DNA from: Leucocoprinus leucothites
Lineage: Eukaryota > Basidiomycota > Agaricomycetes > Agaricales > Agaricaceae
Length of the DNA: 64,000 bases
Reading direction: 5' to 3'
Assembly (NCBI GenBank): GCA_013368445.1
Contig: JAACJO010000012.1
Location: 620,001-684,000, forward strand
The first letter of the stretch is position 1; the number at the start of each line of letters is the position of its first letter. The position numbers and the translations under genes were made by a program. The notes below the pieces were generated by a model that saw only the letters and a program-made list of their open reading frames with translations, did not search any database and was not told where the DNA came from. Shown piece after piece: positions 37,556-50,195 of this stretch.

Positions 37556-39178
37556 TCAGGGGTTTAGGAGTGAATGTTCTTCAGGAGTCGCAGGAACCAT
37601 CTCATAATCGCGTTCTGCGCTTAAGTTAAAGTCGTCGGGTCGTCCTTTTGGGTTCCCATCATGAAGCTTCTTTATCACCTCCCACTCAACGCGAAGAAAC
37701 ACCCACAACCAGCGCCTAATGATCTCTGCTACTTCTAACCAGAAGATGCCCACACCCCCATCTGTAACCGAATATAGATGGCTGGATAATTTGATTGACC
37801 ATGTCATCCTCAAGATCAAATTCAGGAACACCAGAAGTGGGTAGATAGGTAACGGGTACAGAAGCCAAGGGCGTAGACCCCATGGATAGGACCGTAGACG
37901 AGGGCTTGCTGTTCCACTGGAATCATTGGAACGCCAGTAGTCTTCTTGTACCACGTCTGAAATCGTGGAGTCAAATGAGGTGCGGTTGAGGAGGGGACTG
38001 TGGGATCGCATTCGGAGTCTGGGCAAAAGAAGCGGACGGGGTGGAGTCCGGTGTCCAATATCAGCGAAGTCGTTTTGTTTCTTCAGTAACTCCAAGCCCC
38101 AATCATTGGTCACATCCCACCAAAAGGAGTAAATCGAGTTTATTGCCGCAGCCAGGAGCCTACAAAGAGTTAATATCCATGGCCAAAGCCAAGTTCGCTG
38201 AAATTGGCGTACCAAAGACGAAACAGTTCTGGCATTTGTGGGCTGGAAAGAGCATCACCTCCGACCATAATGTCCACCTTGGATATATTTTTCAAAGAAG
38301 CCGAGAGAAATATGACAGGGAATGACGTCGCATACTTGATCGCGTTGTATAATGGGCGTTTTCCCGAGTTGGATGGATGAGCGTACTCAATGACGCACTG
38401 TCGGAACCGCACGAGATACGGGAAGCTTACGAAAAACAAAGACTTGATATACATCATATGGAGCCTCTGGTGAGAGCCATACCTCATTATCGCAGGCAAA
38501 AGCCATCTATGCCAACCTTCTTCAGCTGGAGCAGCGAGAAGGGTATTTCCCGGGAGTAACATCACCAGAGATAACCAAACGTCGCCAAAAACCTTGGCGA
38601 ATGAAGTGGCAATGTCTGCAAAGACGACGTCGGAAAACCGTACGAGTGAGTGGTACGGTGAAAGTAGGCAGCGATATACGGCGCTATTGATCTCAGTATA
38701 GGAATGTGTGGCTTTGAAAATATGATGCTTACTATAAAAATTTGTCGCGTTCATATTTGAGCAGAATATCCATTGGACAAACGACAGCCATGAGAATGAC
38801 AAGCCCCGTAATGAGGGGAATATACCCGAATGCATCAACGAGCAAGCTATCGCCTTTGGTAAAAATGCGATACATTGCCCAGGATGTGAAGCAAAAGGCC
38901 CCATAGGCGAAGAATAATCTATATGTGGGGAGATAGACAACGGATGGGGAGATGTATTTGAAATATCCGGATGGTCGACTGGAGATGGATGGTGTCCGTG
39001 GTATCTGGCCTTCCGTACGCAGGTCCAGTGCCCCTACCACGTCTATTCCCAGCAAATGTAAGCCATGAAGGTTAGTTGCCCAAGCGAGAATTCCGAGTCC
39101 GAGGAGAGTAAGCACGCGATATGGAAGAGGAAAGGTAATGTTGAAGTTGGTTTCCGCGTCTAATTCAAGAGAGGACAT
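37556..39178 (-). CDS. EXS-domain membrane protein, Erd1-like
   Basis: Multi-pass Golgi-type membrane protein of the EXS family. Yeast Erd1 is needed for retention of luminal ER proteins and for glycosyltransferase recycling and phosphate recovery in the Golgi. The start ATG (39178) begins MSSLELDAETNFNITFPLPY. Hydrophobic segments follow: YRVLTLLGLGILAWATNLHG, LFFAYGAFCFTSWAMY, and FGYIPLITGLVILMAVVCPM. A second exon set has VVFADIATSFAKVFGDVWLS, matching the EXS motif (FADxxTSxxKVxGD), and LVRFRQCVIEYAHPSNSGKR, LYNAIKYATSFPVIFLSASL. The C-terminal exons carry INSIYSFWWDVTNDWGLELL, typical of EXS, WLEVAEIIRRWLWVFLRVEW, and a soluble tail ending EEHSLLNP. There are several short introns. It lacks the SPX domain of Syg1/Pho81-type proteins, as Erd1 does. 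The start is 174 bases from that of divergent SNU23. Confidence 0.85.
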
Positions 39179-39352
39179 TATGTTAGAGGCATAAATGTAG
39201 AGACTCTGGATAGGGAAAATCTAGGAAGTCATAGAGGTCAGGACAGTTGCTGGAAGTGGCGAAAATTAGGTCTCGTGGCTGCGTTGACTGCTACGCATTG
39301 CCACCTTCCTTATTTGACAAAATATCCCACGTATCATTTATCTTGGACTTCC
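39179..39352. promoter_or_regulatory. 174-base head-to-head promoter of the Erd1-like gene and SNU23
   Basis: Short divergent promoter; no TATA-like box or known factor site is obvious by eye. Confidence 0.45.
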
Positions 39353-40133
39353 ATGGCAGACAAGGGGGGCGCGTATACGAACAAGGCCTCGGATACCGAC
39401 TTCCGTAAGAAATGGGACAAGGAGGAGTATGCAGAGCGAGCAAAACAGAAGGACACCGAGGAAAGGGAGCGTATGCAAGAGAATGAAGAACGCATGAAGC
39501 AAGGTGAATTCCTCAGTTATAACACAAGTCCTTAATTAACGGGTGGTATTCCAGGGAAGCGGCCTCGGAAGGGAGCAAAGAAGGACCTTCCAAAGCCAAC
39601 TGAGCTCATGAAAGCTCGCGACGCACCCCTAGAACTGGACAAAAACCTCGGGAAAACGATGGTTGTTCAAAATCCTGGAGGAAGAGGACCTGGCCAACCC
39701 GGTTTCTACTGTGAAACGTGCAATCGGACGTACAAGGATAGCGTCGGCTATCTAGACCATATTAACTCAAGAGCACGTATGATGCTCCATCCTCCTACCC
39801 CATGTTCAGCTATCGACTAAACTGACGACAGATTTACGAGCACTCGGCCAAACAACAAAAGTCGAACGTTCTACTGTTGAACAAGTTCGTGCTCGAATAG
39901 CAATGCTTCGAGAGAAGACAAAGGAAGCCTCTAGTGCTAAAGCTTTCGACTTTGACAAACGCTTGGCCGAGATTAAAATCAAAGAACAAGTTTTACGACA
40001 GGAGAAGAAAGACCAAAAGAAGGCAGAGAAAGAGAAGGCTCGTCTAGAGCTTATGAAAGACCTTGCCCCACAATCCGATGACGAGATGACCAGACTCATG
40101 GGTTTCGGTGGTTTCGGTTCTTCAAAAAAATAG
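39353..40133 (+). CDS. SNU23: U4/U6.U5 tri-snRNP zinc-finger protein Snu23 (ZMAT2)
   Basis: Splicing factor of the tri-snRNP, needed at spliceosome activation. Three exons, 39353-39503, 39555-39776 and 39832-40133, give 224 residues with all phases consistent. The N-terminus (DFRKKWDKEEYAERAKQK) is the family's typical charged helix, followed by a basic KRPRKGAKKD. The U1-type C2H2 zinc finger is GFYCETCNRTYKDSVGYLDH with the second His in the following exon (SRAHLRALG). The C-terminal half is a long charged helix (VEQVRARIAMLREKTKEA, KEKARLELMKD), ending with MTRLMGFGGFGSSKK, another family trait. Length and layout match ZMAT2. It is convergent with ILS1, with 126 bases between them. Confidence 0.93.
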
Positions 40134-40259
40134 GCAACATGCGTTTAACGGAAGGGCCTTTAGCTAGTCAGTCATTGCGCCCCATGCCAGATTGGTGTAT
40201 TTATTTTGATACTGTATTCTAAGTTGGACAACAATTACAAACTATTCCGATTCATTTCC

Positions 40260-43200
40260 TCACGGGCGCACAAGGTATAACATGAACTTGACTTCCGTAA
40301 CCTCCTGCTCTTCCGAGATCAACTCCACTCCCCCAGTCTTTTTATCCTTGACATCAACTGGTACACTTCCAACAGTCTTTCGAATGATACCTTCATGCTG
40401 TTGAATAGCAGCAATTAAATCAGCGCCTGTACCATCCTCGAACTGATAGTACACATCGACGTCGTCCGTTGCCTGAAGCCCAGCCTTCTTGCGCAGTTTC
40501 TGAACGCGGTTCATCAGCTCACGGGCAAGCCATTCACCCTGGAGGTCCGGATGTATTTGGATATCCAGGCGAACGACGACGTCATTATCTGTATGAGTGG
40601 CGAACTGTTCTTCAGCACCTGCAGGCAATTCGAGATAGCGTTGAACAGTCAAGTCTCCGGCAACCAGCTCGATTCCATCAACGCTGATCCTTCCAGTGGC
40701 CACGTAAACTTTCACGGCATCACTGGAAACCGAAGGTAGCGCGTTCTTGACTCGACCCAAATCTTTACGCAGTTTCTTGCCGAGAACCGCCCAATCTGCA
40801 ACGGCACGATAACGGACGCCTGAGAAGTTCTCGTCGGATGTGAAAATAATGTCGCGGACATTGAGCTCAGACTCGATATATCTTTGCAATGGCTTGATAT
40901 CTGCAATGTACTCGGGCTCAGGATGGAAGATCAGGAGCTCCTTCAGCGGCACCTATAAGGACACATCAGTTTGTAACAGCCTATCTAACACATCCTGGTC
41001 TCACTTTGAGAGATAGATTATTCTTCTCACGAATGTTCCTGGTCAACTCAATAACAGTTTGCATGTGTTTCACTTGACGCTCAATAATCTCATCGAAGTA
41101 TTCCTCCTTAACTTCGGGGAAGAGTAAGAAATGAACAGAACGGGTATCGCCTGCGGCAGGATCTTCGGGAATGTAGTTTTTCAGGGTTTGATACAAGTTC
41201 TCGGTCAAGAACGGCGTATACGACGACTAGGATTAAACGACGTCAATGGTTCTGCCCGTAACCAAGATATTAACACGTACCATTGTCCTGCAAAGGGTAA
41301 AGAGCGTCTCAAAGAGAGTGTTTAATGCAGCGACAGTGTCCTCAACGCCATCCTCCCCTTTCAGCCTCTTCCGGTTGAAACGGATGTACCAGTTTGTCAG
41401 CTCGTCAATGAGGTCAAGTAATCGAGGAATGATAGTATACAAGCGATAGGCAGCCATCTCCTCTCGGACAAGTTTGATGAGCGATTGGCAACGAGCAAGG
41501 ATCCATCGATCCATTACATTATTCGGAAGAGGTGCTTTTGGATTGTACTTGAAGTCAACGCCGCTGGTCTTTTTGAGTAGAGCAGCATGTCCAAGGAAGA
41601 ATCGGAATGAGTTGAGCCAAGGAAGAAGGACGCGAGAGATGACTTCGCGAACACCCTCCTCGCGGAAGCGAAGGTTGTCACCGCGGACAATGGGTGAATT
41701 GACGAGGAACATTCTAGGCTCATGAGCACTGGATTCCTGTGCTCCAATCTGGACACACGCACCTCGTGGCGTCAGCGCCGAACTTATCAATGATCAAATT
41801 AGGGTCTGGATAATTCTTCAGACTCTTGCTCATTTTCTTTCCGTCACTGCAAAAGATTGAGAGGTGCACAAAACCGAGGAATAATCCTTCACCCACGCAG
41901 CAAGTACAAGACCAGTAACGATTAAGTTCTTCCATGGAGCTTTACCGAACAGATGCGTCGAAAGCACGAGCAGGGTATAGAACCAACCACGCGTTTGGTC
42001 AATACCTTCTGACACAAAATCGGCGGGATGTGTGCGCTCGAATAAATCCTTGTTCTCAAAGGGATAATGAAGCTGCGCATATGGCATACTATGGGCCTGC
42101 ATCAACTTTGATGCATCAATCATAGAACTCGAACTTGCCTTACCTTCCAGATTCAAACCAACAGTCAAAGACTTCTTCGACGCGCTTCAGTTGGCCCTTG
42201 CCTTTTTGTGAGGGAATAGTGATATGATCGATGCTTTCTCTGTGGAGATCCTTAATCCCCGACACTCCAGACAGACGCTCCAGCTCTGCAACAGAGCCAA
42301 CGCAAACTACCTGTGAGACGCATCTCAGTGTTGCGAGATACTTTGAGTGACTGTTTACTCACCTCCTCGAAATCGTCACTGACCCATAGAGGGATAGGTG
42401 TTCCCCAGTAACGGTTGCGTGATACATTCCAATCCCGAGCATTGGCCAGCCAATTTCCAAAACGGTTGTCTCCGACGTATTGGGGTACCCTTACACTTCA
42501 TGAGGGAGCGCACGAAGAGAATCAGAGAGAGAACTTACCATCGCGTAGCTTCATTGTTCGCCACCAATTGATCGACTGCGGGTGTTACCTTGATAAACCA
42601 GGCTGGTATAGCGCGGTAGATTAATGGAGTATGTGATCTGAACAAGGTGAGTGAGACTACCAAAAAAACAGTCTCTACACTCACCGCCAACAAAATGGGT
42701 AACTGTGTTTTACAGTAGACTGGACAACCAATCGGCCCTTCGCTTTCAGCATCTTTTGGATAGGCCCATCCGCCGCCTATTGATCGTTAGATCGATAAAC
42801 AGTATTTCAGAATCTCTGGATAAGTTGTACCTTCACGTGCAAGCCAACGAAATCAGAGACCTGTGAAGTAAAATGCCCTTTGTCATCGATGGGGCAAGGT
42901 GGCATTTCTTCCGGTCGAAGGACACCATGAGCAACGGAAATACGATGGTCATCTTCACCAAAGGCCGGTGCTTGATGTACGATGCCTGTACCATCTGCAT
43001 CTGTGACATAGGTATCGACGAGGACTCGGAATGCTTTGTCTTCAAACTGTGACTATTTGAGTGGCCGGATTACACGGGAGCAGGGCTGTTTACCTGTTCT
43101 GTGAAATACTCAAAGAGGGGAACATAACGCCATCCCTTCATATCGGCTCCCTGAAACTGGCCCAGTTTTTTAAACTTGGCCTTTTTAGGGTCTTTATAGA

Positions 43201-44156
43201 GCGTTTTGAGCAAGCCTTCGTGTAGTATGAAATTCTGGTCGCGCTCCTGGTCATAGATCTTGATATAGGTGAAGTCGGGGTGTACGCAAAGGGCAAGGTT
43301 AGAAGGTAGGGTCCATGGTGTAGTCGTCCAAGCAAGCAGTGAAGTTTTGGGGTCATCGACGAGAGGGAAAGCAACAGTGACTTGTTGCATTGCGTAAGTC
43401 GAAGGGATGATATATTTGGGTGGTCACGTACTAGCAGGATCATTGACATCGCGATAATCTTGTCCAGCCTCAAAATTCGATAGTGGTGTGGTACACCCAG
43501 TTGAATAGGGCATAACTCTTTGGCCCCGATAAACAAGATCCTTCTTGAAGAGTTCTGAGAAAGCCCACCAACAGGACTCCATAAACGTTATGTTCAATGT
43601 TTTGTAATCGTTGTCGAAATCGATCCAGCGGCCCATCCTTTCGACGGTTCGCCGCCATTCTGACGAGTAGCGCATGACGATGGAGCGGCATTCAGCGTTG
43701 TATTTGTCGATGCCCATGGCCATGACATCGTCTTTTCCGGTGATGCCAAGCTTCTTGTCAATTTCGTGCTCGACGGGTAATCCATGTGTATCCCATCCGA
43801 ACCGACGCGTTACGTGGAATCCGCTGACATGTGCATGACGTGTTACAATATCCTGATTTGAGGTTAGCATCCCATGAAGGCGGAAAAGATCAAAGACATT
43901 ACCTTGATAGTTCCAGCAAGTAGATGCCCATAATGTGGAAGTCCAGTTGCAAATGGTGGGCCGTCGTAGAAGGAATATTCTGGACGTCCCTCAGAAAGCT
44001 TCAGGCTGGTTTGGAACGCGTCGATCTCCCTCCAAAATTGAATAACCTTCCCCTCTTCCTTGGCGAAATCGAATAGTGCAGAAACTGACTAAATTTAAGT
44101 AAATCTGGTCTAATTCAATCAAATCTTCACTTACTATCGTGCTGAGGGAATGACAT
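40260..44156 (-). CDS. ILS1: Cytosolic isoleucyl-tRNA synthetase
   Basis: Class I aminoacyl-tRNA synthetase that charges tRNA-Ile. The start at 44156 (MSFPQHD) joins through a GTAAGT...GTCAG intron to [12 protein letters not shown]. The HIGH-type motif is in [20 protein letters not shown]. The next blocks are [20 protein letters not shown], the editing-domain region [16 protein letters not shown], then [20 protein letters not shown], and the KMSKS loop in [16 protein letters not shown]. The anticodon-binding domain ([34 protein letters not shown]) and the eukaryotic C-terminal domain extend to the stop at 40260, ending in KFMLYLVRP. Introns are numerous and short; those in 42000-43100 were not each fixed. 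It lacks a transit peptide, so the cytosolic form is expected. A GATA triplet and a Gcn4-type half-site lie upstream. Assignment is firm. Confidence 0.95.
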
Positions 44157-44265
44157 GATATACCAGAGGTGAGATACTAACTAACCGAGAAAATCGTTCC
44201 TTCAGAGCGTGACGATTGTTCTTGGATCTCTGGCGAAAAGGCAAGTGAGTTTTCTAATAGCGATC

Positions 44266-44271
44266 GAGTCA
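44266..44271. promoter_or_regulatory. Gcn4-type half-site upstream of ILS1
   Basis: GAGTCA (TGACTC on the ILS1 strand), about 110 bases before the start codon. TGACTC(A) is the core of general amino acid control bZIP sites, and aminoacyl-tRNA synthetase genes are known targets in fungi. A single 6-base site is weak evidence. Confidence 0.3.
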
Positions 44272-44318
44272 CTGCTTATCTCGTGCGATTTAGACGCGGT
44301 TGTTGCCGGCTGAGTGGG

Positions 44319-44336
44319 TTATCTTATCTTATCTTG
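44319..44336. promoter_or_regulatory. Triple GATAAG upstream of ILS1
   Basis: TTATCTTATCTTATCTTG, i.e. three overlapping GATAAG motifs on the ILS1 coding strand, about 165 bases before its ATG. GATAAG is the recognised core of fungal nitrogen-regulatory GATA factors. Could also be a chance short tandem repeat. Confidence 0.4.
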
Positions 44337-47300
44337 CCCGAACCTGGTTAACACAACCACTCGAGCCGCAGCTCTTGGCACTTCTATAGTTAACCCACTC
44401 GATGGTCGGCTGTCTCCGACACCTCTCCCTCTGTACTCTCTGTGCCTAACTTGATGCATTCAGTAGCCCTGGTTTCCTCGCTTTACATGGTGGACACGTA
44501 CATCGGTCAACCGTCTTTCTCCCTCATGTCCTGGCACCCTCAATGCAAACAGGACTGGACCCCACATCTTGATATTGACCGAGACAGCGCTTCCTAAGGG
44601 TTTAGAACAACATTAAGCACTGGGCCAAAACTGGAGTCACCGTGGCAAGCGTAAACTTCGTCCGTTGCTCAACATCACTCTAACGACACTGTGTCATTGC
44701 TTCACAACGCAGGGTCCTGCGGGAAGCTTACCCAGATCCATAAACGAATCTATTCATCGGGGACACATCCTGTCTACTCTGTATGACTCTTTTGTCGTCC
44801 TTTTCGTATGTTCATGGCTCAGTCTTTTACTCTCTCCTCGATCCACCTATACCCTGCGCTGCGGATTAATTTGTAACAACCCACACCATGTCTTACTATT
44901 CCTCCCAGCTGCGCTTTGATCAATTCCCGCGACCGATATCCGAGGAGAAACCACTTGAAAAACAGGTTTTGGGGTAGTTACTTGACCATGCCGAGACGCA
45001 TTCCCACGAAATCAACAACGTCAATACAACAGCTTATGTTAAAACCAACATATAGAAACACGGCATGAATTTCGGTCAATCCGCCTTGCTGCACTTCTAT
45101 GCGTTCTCGCATCTATACAACGGTCAAAATCTCCCAGGCTATTCATCACGAAAACCAGAAGCCCAACACCTAAAAGGCAAATAAATACATAGACGTGACA
45201 TGAGAAACGAGTGGTGTCCCATTCAGATTTGTGCTTCGGTTACTACACGCGGCCCGCCTGTATAGATCAACACCCCCCGGTCCTTATTCGTTCGCTTACG
45301 ACGGGAGATTCAGGGATTCGCAGCTGCAAGTAATTGGACTCTCTCGTGGCGTGGTCTGTGTACCAGAGGAGAGCATTGATGAAAGAGGAGTGTAAGCCTG
45401 AGATTCTTCAACATATCCAAATACCGCGCTGAGTGGTTGGCCAATGACTGGTACCTGAGCCCAGTCGCTATAGGAAACGCTCATTCTTATAGCAGTGAGT
45501 TCTCTTGTGGTCAATGACTTGTCACTGAAAAGTACCGATGGTAGAAAAAGATCTAAAGCCATCCTTAGCGTGCGGGGCCCCGTTGCGGTGATTTTGTGGC
45601 GTCTCATGCCTCAGTTCCGTTGACCCATTCTACAAGGATCTCGCTCCCAACACATCCACTTCCTCTTTCTGCAAGATATCCCGGATTCGCTTTCTTTGGA
45701 TCCATCTCGCAAACAGATTCATCTCAAAGTTTGGCGGGATTCTTCCTGGATGAATTCAGGTTTTGTCCATTATCAGACAAGCTTCGATCCATGATGTCCA
45801 GTCACTTCGATCGCTGATCAGCAGACCCTAACTGGCAGGTATGCACCGGTGTATCCTCCTCGATCTCTTGAGAATGATATTTTAATGCCAAATACTTCCG
45901 TCGAGCTGGGGTGCCGTTCCTGACTTAGTGATCCTTCGTATGCTCTTCGTTTGTCCTGGCCCATCTATTTTTTCCACCACTTAGATTTACCCGCGGAGGA
46001 CATGTAGGGAGAACATCTGTGTATTTGCGCAAGGTGAACTCTGACCAACCAACAGCTATGGCTTATTCTCATGTCGATAGCTAGTAGGGAAATCGCTCAT
46101 TGGCGATCGCTCCAGACGCGCGCTGTGGAGCAACCACGTATGTCTATTCTCGATTACCCGTACTACATCAGTTGTCACCCGCCACTTATAACCGTGTACG
46201 GGCTGATATAGACCTGGTAACTTGCCATGAGCGCTGCTCTGCGGTTCGCAGAGTCACTTGAAGGATCTGCAGATTTTGACTTTGGACTGAAGGCCACTCT
46301 ATATAAACTACTACCCATGTACAACATAGAATCTGAACGGCCATACAAAAGGACGTACAGCGGAGCATCTAGTGATGGTTGAGGGCAGTTATCTGATAAG
46401 TTGAACATGTCAGCATAATTGACCGATATCACTGACATCTCCTTTGAGTTCGCGATGCACATGTGAAGTGCTTGTCCTTACGAATGGAAGTAATAACGTA
46501 TCAGTCCCTTGCCCCTTTTTCGAGGTGCAAAAGAGACCTTATTCGGATCTTGAAGGAGTTCCAATGTGCGAAGATATCAATACGGCACATTTCTTCCGAA
46601 TTACGATGGGTTCCTCAGAGTGCCAAGAGCAGGCCAAGGGAAGCGGTCTTCGAACAAAACAGTCCTGTCCGATTGTTGAGATGCGGCGAAATAGCTGTGA
46701 AATCTGTCGTGAAGGGTTGGAATCGATATCATACTCATGCATCGGCAAAAGAGGTTGCTTGGGTACGCCTGGATCATAAGGAGTTTCTTTGGAGGATGTC
46801 CTTGCGTCGTCTGCGTTCCGAATAAGCTTGTTGCATCATCAGTCAAGCATGGTGTCGAGTGACATGGGGTTGGGAATCTCAGGGTGAGCATGTCCAACTC
46901 GGCGAAGCCTCAGAAGAAATGGCATGTCGTAAAGTAGCGGCTTCTGGCACCCGACAATATGTCAAATCCACACCTTGGGGGTTTCTGGAGGTTCCACAGG
47001 CACAAATGCTATGCATACATTTTTAACAAAGAAGGTAAACGAAGTTTTTTTTGACGGCTAAACCCCATCTTTAAGTGTGAGCGTTTTTTGTGGTTATTTG
47101 CTACGCTATTTGGTAGACCAACTGAAATGATCGTCTATACAGCGGTGAAGCTTTGAAAGTTTGGAATTCGAAGTTCATCGAATGCCAAAGGTCATCTGCA
47201 TCGAGAAACCATGTGCCTCGGATGCAATGACTATTCAGACTAGCTACCTGTGAGAGCTTTTTTTTTGCTTAAGTTCTTTCTCACTCACTGAATTCATCGG

Positions 47301-47939
47301 TATAATGATCGATTTCCGATGCTCGTGGAGCTATCCAACGACCAAAGTCCCCAGGTGGATGATAATAGGAAACTCGACTTTGCCACGATCATTCTTCTAA
47401 AGTGACCGTTCTGAGTCGTGATACGCTAGCAAACGATGACTTGGAAGCGCCGGACAATTATCTGATATCAATTTCTACTAGTTCTATTCAATCGATCTGA
47501 TTTACCCAGAGCACTGGCAACCAACACGTCATTCGCACCGCGGCCACTATTGTGGTTGGGCGCTGCCGCGGGATGAGAAGTCTGAATTATCCGAATCCGG
47601 CTGTGGAGAGGCATGCTCGGTTGTCGTGATCCACAGCATCGGTAAGTGAGGAAGTAGCTCGCTTACGCGGCCAAGAGGCCGCTCGACGAGGAGCGACGAG
47701 AGGTAGTTTCCTCACCGTTGACTCCATTCGGATATAACGGTCTCGCATAGTCGCACACCCTGAGAAATAGCAGCCGGCGGGACTCATGGCCGCGCCCCAA
47801 AGCACAAGTATGTTGGGGTAGGGATAGGGGTTGAGCTGGGTAAGTTCACAGCTGCGTCAACTGAGAGGTAGCGATAACAGCCCTAAATTTGTTCTCGGCT
47901 ATGATACATATCCCACTAGAATACACATGAAAAGGCCAA

Positions 47940-49237
47940 TCAATCCACGTTGACGGGATTCCAGCTGCAGGGTTTGTTCTGCTCAAGTTCATCAATACTC
48001 GCGATATCCTCGTCGCTCAGTTCAAAGTCAAAGACGTTGGTGTTTGAGAGGATGCGTGACGACGTGCCACTCTTTGGAAGGGGGACGTATCTATGTTGGA
48101 ATGCTTCAGCTTAATTGCTGTGAGCTGAGCGACAAAAACAATCCTCACCCTTTTTGCAGAGACCACCTGATGAGAACCTGAGCAGGTTCCTTCTTGTGCT
48201 GGAAGGAGTGCATCAGTTAACACCGATCAGTGCGTTCGAGGGAGATGAGTTCTACCTTTGTAGCAACAGCGTCGATCTTGGGGTGCGATGCACCCCGAAT
48301 GATGGGGCAGTATGCTTGGATGATGATGTTGTTCACTTTGCAGTACGCAGCAATCTCGTGTTGCTGGAGGAAGGGATGAAGCTAAAGTAATATTTCTTCC
48401 TCAACGACCTTGACATTAAGAAAGCATATCAACCAACTCACTTCAATCTGGTTGACGACTGGCAGAGGATATCCAGCCTTCTTGATCTCTTCCAGGTGCT
48501 TCACGCCACTATTTTTTCACGACGTCAGAGGTGTAGTTGGGTACCAGTCATTTCAGCACTCACTAGTTGGAAACACCAACGGATTTAATTTTTCCAGCAG
48601 TTTGGGCATCAAGTAAAGCTTTGTAGGATTCCAGGCGTTTTTCCTTGTTGAGAGGGTCGTGAATAAGGAAGAGGTCGAGGTATTCTAGTATATGAATTGA
48701 CGTTAAGCATTCTCAGGCCTTTCACAGTGATGGGCGAGACCTACTGAGACCCCACTTCTCGAGCGACTCATCGACACCTTTGGTCACATTTTCATATCCA
48801 TGACCACGGTGCGAAGAGGCAATTTTGGAGGCTGAAGGTAGTAGTTAAAATGTTAGAAGATGGCCTTTCGGGCTAAGCAGGAAACCACTCTTACTGGCAA
48901 AAATATTCTCTCTTGGGATACCGGATTCACGAATAGCTTCACCACACTTGTCTTCATTCTCGTACATTTGTGCACCGTCAATTTGCCTAGACAAGTCTGT
49001 CAGTGAATATTTTCGTGGCAGACTTCAGTGGTAAAGACGTGGCTGTACCTATAGCCGATCTTTAAGGCCTCGATTATTGCATCTTTAGTCTCTGCCTGAT
49101 TCAAGGCGCCAAAGCCCAGGACAGGAAGTTTCTTTCCTAATATTTGTGATCATCAGGTTGCCTCTTGGTGGCGGTAGAAATATCAGTAACTAACCGTCAG
49201 AAAGGGTGATCGTAGACTGAAGAGTGAGTCTGGACAT
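47940..49237 (-). CDS. Aldo-keto reductase (NADPH-dependent, AKR superfamily)
   Basis: Oxidoreductase reducing aldehydes or ketones with NADPH; (beta/alpha)8 barrel. The start at 49237 is [15 protein letters not shown], joined to [20 protein letters not shown]. The catalytic tetrad can be read: Asp and Tyr in [18 protein letters not shown], Lys in the next exon after FA (SKIASS; most members have TTK), His in [20 protein letters not shown]. Then KIKSVGVSN, the [16 protein letters not shown] block, and the cofactor loop [12 protein letters not shown]. It ends in SWNPVNVD. At least eight short introns. The third residue before the catalytic Lys is altered relative to the two paralogues at 61.5 and 63.4 kb. 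Of fungal Gcy1/Ypr1-type AKRs, substrate cannot be predicted. It stands alone with gene-poor DNA downstream. Confidence 0.9.
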
Positions 49238-49758
49238 GTTGAGTGAGAGGTACAAGGAGGTCAGAAGATTGAGATGCGAGGTATGCTTGCATACAAATGT
49301 CCGGTCTCGCTGGCTTTTGTACTCACATAGGCCATCGAAGAATTTGATGAGTCCGAGGACCCGAGTATCCGAAGACAGGAGGAACATCAGGGGGAGCTGT
49401 ACACTATCCAGCCGAAATGAGGCTCGTGGCTGAGGTAACATAAGCTCAAGACCCATCTTAAACTCCAGAATTCGAATGGGGGCCAAAAGTTCAATAACAA
49501 GAGAAGTGTCATTGCTAAAGCAAAATCAAATTTGCAAGTCAGGTGCGCCTACGTTGTAGTAAGTAGATCGTGCAAGTAAAACCAAAGAGGCATGACCCGA
49601 TACAAGGGAGGAGGCTAGTAGTCGAAGCTGCTTCAAGCTTCATGCCACATATCCGATGTCGACGGGGGTGGCATCGGTTAGTCGCTCTTAGGAAAGGTAA
49701 ACAGAACCATTGGCTCGCTAGAAGGATTTGCCTCCACATCACGACTGTGGAAGCCACC
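49238..49758. other. Upstream region of the aldo-keto reductase
   Basis: About 520 bases with no supported gene. Confidence 0.4.
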
Positions 49759-50195
49759 ATGCAATTTCAATTGTCAGATTCCAAGGAGCGGGGTGACGTG
49801 GAGTGTATGGTATTGACTATATCAATTGGACCACTGGAAATTGTTCAAAGTAGCAGAGCCTGGTAAGCCTCTTGAGGACGAAATGTGAGGTTCCCTGACT
49901 AGCTCCTAAGCGCCATAATTACTCTGGATTCTTGAAGACCAGCGTTGACTCGATCCAGAAAACCGCCGAAAAGAACCCTCCTGCAGATCTAGAGCTTCAT
50001 GCTTCTATCAGGGGGGTGCTTGAGCTTGTCATCATTAGGATCTTGACAAAAGAGCTTGGAGAGTTTTGCATCGATCCGGAAGCGTTGAAGGAAGAGCTCT
50101 CGGTTGAGCGGCGGCCTTTCGCCGGAAGCCCAAGCCCAGTGACCGGCATTACCGGCATCAGAGCTTCCAAAACAGGAAAGGGCGCACGGAGGTAA
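49759..50195 (+). CDS. Possible small orphan gene, two exons
   Basis: I do not recognise the product. The ATG at 49759 sits in a very good context (GAAGCCACCATGC). The first exon (49759-49862, starting MQFQLSDSKERG) ends at a GTAAGC donor, and the acceptor ACCAG at 49942 joins it in phase to 49943-50195. The downstream part is protein-like: CVDSIQKTAEKNPPADLEL, HASIRGVLELVIIRILTKEL, GEFCIDPEALKEELSVERRP, and a Ser/Gly/Lys/Arg tail. The end at 50195 overlaps a GTAAGT donor (50192), so one more exon could follow. Total about 118 residues. No signal peptide or membrane helix. It may instead be a remnant of a longer gene. Confidence rests on the frame-consistent splice and composition only. Confidence 0.35.

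Larger units (their letters stand above)
44157..47939. other. Gene-poor stretch of about 3.8 kb
   Basis: Beyond the ILS1 promoter sites I could not support any gene. ORFs of 100-120 codons (45296-45607 minus, 46444-46779 and 46463-46825 plus) overlap each other, lack known motifs and are within chance length. No terminal repeats or transposase fragments were recognised. Confidence 0.5.
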
